This document shows, piece after piece, positions 62,201 to 64,000 of a DNA stretch of 64,000 nt. Source of the DNA: Erinaceus europaeus (lineage: Eukaryota > Chordata > Mammalia > Eulipotyphla > Erinaceidae); NCBI RefSeq assembly GCF_950295315.1, contig NC_080164.1, positions 63,585,615 to 63,649,614 of the forward strand, given 5' to 3'. Within the stretch, counting starts at the first letter, position 1. The number at the start of each line of letters is the position of its first letter. Under the pieces are notes generated by a model. It worked only from the letters and a program-made list of their open reading frames with translations, was not told where the DNA came from and did not search any database. Position numbers and translations under genes: made by a program.

Positions 62201-64000
62201 TTGTCCTTTTGCTTAAATAGGTTGAACAGTGCACCAATTGAGGGCTATTCAGAGCATGTTGGAAATAAAACTACTATAAGGATGACTTATCCAGAGGGTG
62301 CCCCACTGTCTTCCCTTGACTATGATTCCAATGAGTTGTTTGTTGTTGTTTTATTTAAGAGCGTTGACTTCAACTGGCTTCAAGCAGTGATAAAAAATGA
62401 AAGTCTGGTAAGCCATGGAAATTCAGCTGTCATGTGTGCTTTCTTAAAAAGTGAATGAATAAGGGACCGGGTGGTGGTGCACTTGGTTGAGCGCACATGT
62501 TACAATGCACAAGGACCTGGGTTCAAGCCCCTGGCCCCTACCTGCAGGGGGAAAGCTCCACAAGTGGTGAAGCAGGTCTGCAGGTGTCTCTCTCCCCCCT
62601 TATTTATCTCCCCTCTCCTCTCAATTCCTGTCTGTCTCTATCTAATAAATAAAGATAATAAAAAAGGTGAATGGATCCCCTAATTATAATTAGACCTTTA
62701 TATTGAAACAGATGCATTAAAATGCAATTTTTCATGTTGTCTTCCAAATACTCACTCCTTTGCCGAAAACTCTCTGACCCCTTGCTGGGCGTCACTTTTC
62801 TGATTGAATCACATGTATGTGCAAGTTGTGACTACTACTTAATGAGAATGTCAAGTCTGGGACCAAAACTGCTTTTACTAAGGTGATTCACTTACCTGAT
62901 TCCCTAGACTTGAACTTACATGACAAGTTCCACAAATTAGACATATATGGATGACTATTTATAGTCAGTAAGGGGGGGTGTGGTGACACACCGGTTAAGT
63001 ACACCTATGGGGTTCACCACAAGCAGTGAAGCAGGTCTGCAGGTGTCTTACTCTTACCCTTTCTTTTTTCTCCTCTCTTCTCAATTTCTTTCTGTTCTGT
63101 CAGGGAAAATAGAAGAAAGAAAAAATAGCTGGTAGGAGCAGTGGATTTGTAGTGTAGGCATGGAGCTTCAGTGTTAACCCTGGAGGCAATAAATAAACTA
63201 TTGAGGATATTCCCAAAAGAATGTACAGAGGAATAGTCTCAAATAAATTCTACATTACTTTCACTGATCAGCCCCTGGGATTGTAATGGGCCAGATGTGA
63301 GGGGGAGGGTCCTTTTTTGTCTTTAAAATGAGTTATTAAATTCCAACCTACTGTGTTGAAATAAATTTCAGAGGGCAGCAGCTGAATAGCTTGTATATTT
63401 ATAGACTGGGCTGGCTACATAATAAATAAGAAATAGTAAACTCCCTGTTTAGCTTCCTGTGTTGGAAACTTTGTCCCTCCAAAGCTTGATTCTGTACGGG
63501 TTGTCATGCTCATCTGGATTTTCTGTTGGGTGTAAGTAGTTCTAATTGGAAGAGGAAGTACATATGAAGTGACTTGCAGTCAATTGGAGACGCCCCAGAC
63601 TAGGAAAGTAGAGAGAATGTAGGGTGAGGGCTTAACCAGAGTGGGTCACTCACTTACAGTGTTTAGTCCTCACAGACATCATCTATTATTCACTCGCCCC
63701 TGAGCATATGATGGCTTTTGATTCTTAAAAAAAAAAAAAAAATCTTAGGCCATTCCCTGAGGAATGTCTTCCTCAGACAAACTAGAGCTAGCTTTGTATA
63801 CCTCTCCCTATCCACTGCCTAAGAGTTGCTTGTTTGAGTCAAGGTACTGGATTTCATCGTCTTAGTGACGTAGTTGCAGAATGCTTGAGTTCCTGTGGTA
63901 TTACACCTCAGACAGGAGATTCCCAGATCTGTACTTTTCACGCCCTGATTACCACCTGGACTCCGTGCTCCTAATGATTATTTTCTTTCTTTCCTTAGCC
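28100..64000 (+). CDS. ST3GAL5: ST3GAL5, GM3 synthase (lactosylceramide alpha-2,3-sialyltransferase), exons 1-5 and start of exon 6
   Basis: Type II Golgi enzyme that moves sialic acid from CMP-Neu5Ac to lactosylceramide, making GM3, the first ganglioside of most series. Coding segments: 28100-28166, 49029-49152, 50942-51053, 57623-57966, 62221-62407, 63999-64000. All junctions are GT-AG with phases 1, 2, 0, 2, 0, giving 278 open codons. Order: Arg-rich cytoplasmic tail (1-64), signal anchor [18 protein letters not shown] (about 65-82), stem, conserved [13 protein letters not shown], then sialylmotif L (about residues 190-236) split between exons 4 and 5. The remaining catalytic part (motifs S, III, VS; roughly 135 residues in human) lies beyond the window. 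N-glycosylation sequons are visible: NYT, NKT and NES. Sequence similarity to human GM3 synthase, from memory, is high from exon 3 onward and lower in exons 1 and 2. Confidence 0.96.
28567..29933. other. Intron 1, 5' part, no recognised repeats
   Basis: Low repeat content downstream of the CpG island. A GA run is at about 29480-29500. CAAAA-type simple sequence (29875-29905) lies next to the tRNA-half insertion. It may hold regulatory DNA, but I see no defined site. Confidence 0.5.
29934..30005 (-). mobile_element. Tailless tRNA-Cys(GCA) half retropseudogene with 15-bp TSD
   Basis: A 42-bp insert (29949-29990) lies between copies of 'ggaagacctgttttc' at 29934-29948 and 29991-30005. On the minus strand it reads a 7-base leader, then the first 36 nt of tRNA-Cys: 'gggggtatagctcagtgg' and on to '...tgactgca', stopping exactly after the GCA anticodon. 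One base differs from the canonical mammalian sequence. There is no poly-A. It contains the A box but no B box, so it is not a tRNA gene. Confidence 0.9.
30160..30400 (-). mobile_element. Old LINE-1 fragment
   Basis: 'atctgtttatccatacactac', 'gacatctgggcattttc' and 'gtgttgctgtgg' are the familiar antisense of the L1 ORF2/3' UTR end from old mammalian L1s. Diverged. Confidence 0.65.
30700..30990 (-). mobile_element. Two minus-strand family-B SINEs
   Basis: 30705-30795 is a diverged copy ('gaattgaactgagg ... gcataaccattttgctagc'). 30885-30985 is a well-preserved copy ('gctcagctctggcttatgg'), with 'agttttctt' repeated on both sides as a likely TSD. Confidence 0.82.
31573..32105 (+). mobile_element. 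Two plus-strand SINEs, family A/C-like
   Basis: 31573-31885 has a family-C-type head ('aagcggtggtgcacctgg') and a family-A long-form 3' module ('attgaaccctagctataacc'), so it is a hybrid type. 31888-32100 is a second copy ('agatagtggtgcacccagc'). Confidence 0.75.
32106..33971. other. Intron 1 DNA with one family-D SINE
   Basis: The family-D SINE is at about 32928-33075 ('ataaggcactggactctc', 'aataaataaattc' tail). A CA repeat lies at about 33575-33600. The rest is AT-rich intron sequence with no recognised element. Confidence 0.6.
34610..35584 (+). CDS. L1 ORF1 protein, intact 324 codons
   Basis: Nucleic-acid chaperone of LINE-1. Residues about 50-155 are rich in charged heptads (coiled-coil trimer region, for example [16 protein letters not shown]). 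An RRM-like domain follows, with [10 protein letters not shown] near residue 163. The C-terminal domain contains [12 protein letters not shown] near 284. It starts at the ATG in 'tataaaatgg', 56 bp before ORF2. The length fits the family (338 in human L1). The frame is open, but the element's ORF2 is dead, so it could act only in trans. Confidence 0.92.
   Translation: MVKTTRKNNGDSNQNKSPAKSPPEGEAQNNEFNIQTLAKEIITGVSKEFEKIVIRTAGTTNENMEENSNNLMVIRELKAEIAELRRQLAEQAKTVSEQGNKIDELQKAVEGRENRINEAEDRISKIEDELETTKKEVRDLKKRLRDAENNNRVLWDDFKRNNIRIIGLPEEEREGEEESVLQAIIAENFSSLDNTKDIKIQEAQRVPNRINTDLKTPRHVILRLERNKDKERILKAAREKQRVTYKGKPIRLAADFSIQTLQARREWQDIYRVLNEKGFQPRILYPARLSFRLDGSIKTFSDKQQLKEATITKPALKEVLKGFL
35641..39007 (+). 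pseudogene. L1 ORF2, multiple frameshifts, 3' end missing
   Basis: The endonuclease start ([17 protein letters not shown]) is followed by a +1 A in an A run at about 35833, a 7-bp duplication at about 36008, a one-base loss near 37255, an in-frame TGA at about 37496, a base loss near 37728, and changes near 38001. The longest open piece is 35973-37265 ([20 protein letters not shown], start of RT). The C-terminal frame 38077-39219 runs past the junction at 39007 into the R repeat. Confidence 0.92.
39008..39397 (+). mobile_element. R repeat joined to L1 as its 3' end
   Basis: It begins 'tcaccaggttccagg' and ends 'ttaatcctttctttaat' plus A tail. The same repeat is found at 42545-42905 (-), 51083-51445 (-) and 60458-60750 (+), and as older pieces at 24690-25075 and 44690-45500. 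It is polyadenylated with no tRNA-like head. It may be the 3' UTR of an older L1 subfamily or an independent retroposon. Confidence 0.85.
39657..39978 (+). mobile_element. tRNA-derived SINE, family A, with 15-bp TSD
   Basis: Young-looking full copy flanked by 'ataaaaggaaattgt' at 39657-39671 and 39964-39978. The head 'gggcggtagcgcagcgg' and B-box-like 'ggttcgagccc' are intact. Confidence 0.95.
39979..40595. other. Intron 1 DNA without recognised features
   Basis: No repeat or gene signal is identified. Confidence 0.5.
40598..41345. mobile_element. SINE cluster (family C minus, family-B-like minus, family A plus)
   Basis: 40600-40770 is a minus family-C copy. 40940-41100 is a degenerate minus family-B copy with GA tail. 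41110-41330 is a plus family-A copy lacking its tRNA head ('agcccccggctccccacctg' to 'aagggcaacaaaagggaat'). Head loss suggests 5' truncation. Confidence 0.75.
41346..41924. other. Intron 1 DNA without recognised features
   Basis: Short open frames occur (for example 41523-41729), but there is no evidence of coding. Confidence 0.5.
41925..42208 (-). mobile_element. tRNA-derived SINE, family A
   Basis: Full-length minus-strand copy. Its head at the right reads on + as 'ctgtgctaccgcccgactcc', and the tail 'tttattccc ttttgttgcc' is at the left. Confidence 0.9.
42545..42905 (-). mobile_element. R repeat
   Basis: Minus-strand copy. The sense start aligns with 39008 ('ccaccaggttccag'), and the 3' end reads on + as 'attaatttataaaatgg'. 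It is followed on + by a CA repeat at about 42951-42970. Confidence 0.82.
42990..43750. other. Intron 1 mosaic: SINE remnants and an L1 3' end
   Basis: About 43000-43085 is a degenerate minus family-B SINE. 43222-43345 is a plus tRNA-derived SINE, family-D-like ('ggttcgatcccaagtattgc'). 43370-43500 is an old minus SINE. 43640-43745 is a minus L1 3' UTR end ('gacagtaaatacaatag'). Confidence 0.6.
43751..44689. other. Intron 1 DNA without recognised features
   Basis: Contains a short GT/GC-rich tract (44085-44115) and several short open frames. Nothing here can be named. Confidence 0.5.
44690..45500 (-). mobile_element. Older R repeat interrupted by a family-A SINE
   Basis: Flanks 44700-45030 and 45305-45500 read as a diverged R repeat ('aggtataattccatatac'; 'ggtaggtcgatccgtaccc'). 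The insert at about 45035-45303 is a well-preserved minus family-A SINE. 'ttcaga' sequences sit on both sides. Confidence 0.72.
45501..46721. other. Intron 1 DNA with one old SINE
   Basis: A degenerate minus tRNA-derived SINE lies at about 46285-46440 ('ttgaatccagggccttg'). The rest has no recognised element. Confidence 0.5.
46722..47129 (-). mobile_element. Solo LTR of an ERV2-like endogenous retrovirus
   Basis: A 398-bp unit (46727-47124) bounded by TG...CA and by the 5-bp direct repeat 'aagtg' (46722-46726 and 47125-47129). On the minus strand a TATA-like 'ataaaagc' (46892-46899) is followed about 20 bp later by AATAAA (46872-46877). That compact U3-R layout is known from IAP/ERVK-type LTRs. 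There is no internal retroviral sequence, so it is a recombined solo LTR. The LTR identity is inferred from structure; the family was not searched. Confidence 0.72.
47130..48004. other. Intron 1 DNA without recognised features
   Basis: No repeat or gene is recognised. Confidence 0.5.
48005..48185 (-). mobile_element. Family-B SINE with GA microsatellite tail
   Basis: A GA run at about 48037-48070 is followed by 'gagcactgctcagctctag' and 'gcataaccactatg'. Minus-strand copy. Confidence 0.85.
48540..48990 (-). mobile_element. Old LINE-1 3' end, just upstream of exon 2
   Basis: 'acagtgtcataatgggattc', 'catagtattccacag' and 'attgttgc' match the antisense of the ORF2 end and 3' UTR of old mammalian L1s. 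It ends within 40 bp of exon 2, so it supplies part of the intronic sequence before the acceptor. Confidence 0.7.
49029..49152 (+). CDS. ST3GAL5: ST3GAL5 exon 2 (cytoplasmic tail)
   Basis: Acceptor 'cttctcattatag', then 124 bases, then donor gtaagt. With the G from exon 1 it encodes [15 protein letters not shown]...[22 protein letters not shown]. It aligns without gaps to the human segment MPSEYTYVKLRSDC...[22 protein letters not shown]. The human Met at the start of this exon is Ile (ATT, 49031-49033) here. The downstream Met of MRRP is kept (ATG 49115-49117) and would give a 14-residue tail. Confidence 0.93.
49153..50941 (+). other. ST3GAL5: ST3GAL5 intron 2
   Basis: Contains a minus family-B SINE (49565-49685), two CA arrays (49704-49747 and 49768-49793) separated by a repeat of 'ggctccctggactaac', then a GGGA-rich tract. 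49810-50900 shows nothing recognised. Confidence 0.8.
50942..51053 (+). CDS. ST3GAL5: ST3GAL5 exon 3 (signal anchor)
   Basis: Acceptor 'gctttttcccccag', 112 bases, donor gtcagc. The first A completes Lys-64. The next 37 codons encode the transmembrane anchor [16 protein letters not shown] and the start of the luminal stem (NYTAEEC... ...DVDPDYVQ). Nearly identical to human in the membrane segment. An NYT sequon lies just after the membrane. Confidence 0.96.
51083..51445 (-). mobile_element. R repeat, 30 bp downstream of exon 3
   Basis: Minus-strand copy with its 3' end facing exon 3. At its far end the sense strand reads 'cttactgcatttcag' followed by 'acaccaagttgc', a good splice-acceptor shape at the position equivalent to the L1 junction at 39008. 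Confidence 0.82.
51446..53040. other. Intron 3 DNA with one family-B SINE
   Basis: Plus-strand family-B SINE at about 52150-52265, followed by a CT-rich microsatellite (52270-52325). The remaining sequence has no recognised feature. Confidence 0.55.
53041..53770. other. Intron 3 mosaic of old SINEs and microsatellites
   Basis: Degenerate minus SINE pieces at about 53100-53165, 53260-53380 and 53470-53530. CAGA/GA array at 53196-53250. 'ctat' repeats near 53440-53470. Confidence 0.5.
53771..54600 (-). mobile_element. Old L1 3' ends carrying a long triplet microsatellite
   Basis: Two similar stretches (53830-54265 and 54290-54600) share motifs such as 'aaaggacacaa' and 'catctttttggctgc', typical of antisense L1 3' ends. 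A GT array is at 53811-53838. A compound array (53938-54113) runs CTG, then CTT (about 30 units), then CTC with CTT interruptions. Confidence 0.7.
54636..54790 (-). mobile_element. Family-B SINE with internal duplication
   Basis: Minus copy ('gctcagctctggctttta'). The segment 'acctgggaccttgg' occurs twice (about 54681 and 54717), separated by about 20 unrelated bases. Confidence 0.82.
54791..57080. other. Intron 3 DNA with scattered repeats
   Basis: A minus family-B SINE is at about 55775-55880. An old minus tRNA-derived SINE is at 56440-56580. An old L1 3' fragment is at about 56880-57080 ('gagtcactgcattg'-type antisense motifs). 54800-55770 and 55890-56430 show nothing recognised. Confidence 0.55.
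57081..57323 (+). mobile_element. tRNA-derived SINE, family C, with 18-bp TSD
   Basis: Full copy flanked by 'aaatcttaaaacacctca' at 57081-57098 and 57306-57323. It lies 300 bp upstream of exon 4. Confidence 0.94.
57623..57966 (+). CDS. ST3GAL5: ST3GAL5 exon 4 (stem, start of sialylmotif L)
   Basis: Acceptor 'gattccatttcag', 344 bases, donor gtatgc. It encodes 114 codons ([10 protein letters not shown] ... NQFDVVI) plus AG. It contains [15 protein letters not shown] and the first two thirds of sialylmotif L ([26 protein letters not shown]), which binds CMP-sialic acid. The motif L cysteine forms the disulfide with motif S in this family. A SINE begins 10 bp after the exon. Confidence 0.97.
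57976..58566 (-). mobile_element. Two minus-strand family-A SINEs at the exon 4 donor
   Basis: 57976-58310 is a long-form copy whose poly-T tail starts 10 bp after exon 4. 58313-58566 is a second, better preserved copy. 'gta(c)(a/g)ttgatttt(t)aaa' sequences around 58303-58320 and 58567-58583 form the TSD of the second. Confidence 0.9.
58567..60254. other. Intron 4 DNA with SINEs and a TA microsatellite
   Basis: Minus family-B SINE at 58955-59080. A family-A 3' module only at 59100-59185, continued by a TA array (59186-59226). Plus family-C SINE at 59255-59460. Plus family-B SINE at 59474-59600. 58600-58930 and 59610-60250 have no recognised element. Confidence 0.65.
60255..60850 (+). mobile_element. 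Family-A SINE split by an R repeat
   Basis: The SINE head and body (60255-60457) are followed by a 5'-truncated R repeat (60458-60750, starting 'agctctgcttccccagag' and ending in an A-rich tail). After it, the SINE 3' module resumes ('gatggctgccaggagcag', 60778-60845). Confidence 0.82.
60851..62176. other. Intron 4 DNA with one TSD-flanked SINE
   Basis: A 5'-truncated plus family-C SINE at 61275-61429 is flanked by 'aagaaattaacactga' (61259-61274 and 61430-61445). The rest is unremarkable. Confidence 0.7.
62221..62407 (+). CDS. ST3GAL5: ST3GAL5 exon 5 (end of sialylmotif L)
   Basis: Acceptor 'ccttttgcttaaatag', 187 bases, donor gtaagc. The first G completes Arg; then [18 protein letters not shown] closes sialylmotif L. 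It continues with [10 protein letters not shown] and [13 protein letters not shown], ending KNESL. It carries the sequons NKT and NES. Very close to the human exon. Confidence 0.97.
62455..62670 (+). mobile_element. tRNA-derived SINE, family C, 50 bp after exon 5
   Basis: Well-preserved full copy ('ggtggtgcacttggttgag', 'ggttcaagcccc', 'aataaataaagataataaaa'). 'gtgaatg' on both sides is the probable TSD. Confidence 0.92.
62671..63998 (+). other. ST3GAL5: Rest of ST3GAL5 intron 5
   Basis: Contains a plus family-A long-form SINE with shortened head at about 62972-63203 and a poly-A run near 63727. 63210-63960 shows no recognised element. The intron ends in a strong polypyrimidine tract and AG at 63997-63998. 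Confidence 0.75.
63999..64000 (+). CDS. ST3GAL5: First two bases of ST3GAL5 exon 6
   Basis: 'ttttctttctttccttag' precedes 'cc' at the window edge. In human the next codon after ...ETL is Pro (CCN) of PFWVRLFF, so CC fits the exon start in phase 0. Supported by position, acceptor quality and phase only. Confidence 0.75.

Overview
The window looks like nuclear DNA of a hedgehog (Erinaceidae, most likely Erinaceus). It is dense in several tRNA-derived SINE families typical of that lineage, carries a young LINE-1 lineage in multiple copies, and holds the first five exons of a gene I recognise with confidence as ST3GAL5 (GM3 synthase, lactosylceramide alpha-2,3-sialyltransferase) on the + strand. 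The species call is inferred from the SINE type, not checked against a database. SINE families are called here A (ERI-like, about 230-340 bp, with a CAA/AAC-rich tail), B (about 110 bp; reverse-complement core 'gctcagctctggcttatgg'), C (about 200 bp; head like 'gtggtgcacctggttgag') and D (head like 'ataaggcactggactctc').

Layout. 1-27760 is intergenic and almost entirely repeats: a minus-strand L1 running off the left edge (L1A, 1-3960), a 3' fragment of another (L1B, 6450-8580), a plus-strand L1 with a 3.2-kb internal deletion (L1C, 11210-13765), a TSD-flanked L1 3' end (14310-14672), and many SINEs. Within it lies a foreign-looking piece: an 889-bp, CpG-rich, fully open fragment of a jockey/BS-like non-LTR retrotransposon (21514-22402), inserted into a family-B SINE with a target-site duplication. 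A second CpG-rich 238-bp insert with a 16-bp duplication sits at 24760-24997. 27760-28450 is a CpG island holding the ST3GAL5 promoter and coding exon 1.

The rest is ST3GAL5: exon 1 (28100-28166), exon 2 (49029-49152), exon 3 (50942-51053), exon 4 (57623-57966), exon 5 (62221-62407), and the first two bases of exon 6 at the right edge (63999-64000). Phases match at every junction and give 278 open codons: cytoplasmic tail, signal anchor, stem, and most of the catalytic start including sialylmotif L. The 20.9-kb intron 1 contains a near full-length L1 (L1D, 33986-39397) with intact ORF1, broken ORF2, and a 3' end replaced by another repeat exactly at a GT splice-donor position. It also holds a tailless tRNA-Cys half retropseudogene and an ERV2-like solo LTR.

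The points most worth following are the jockey-like insertion (possible horizontal transfer into a mammal), the spliced-looking chimeric L1, the 238-bp unknown insert, the tRNA-half insertion, and loss of the internal ATG in ST3GAL5 exon 2 that starts the middle-length isoform in human and mouse. Nothing else in the window looks like a functional protein gene.
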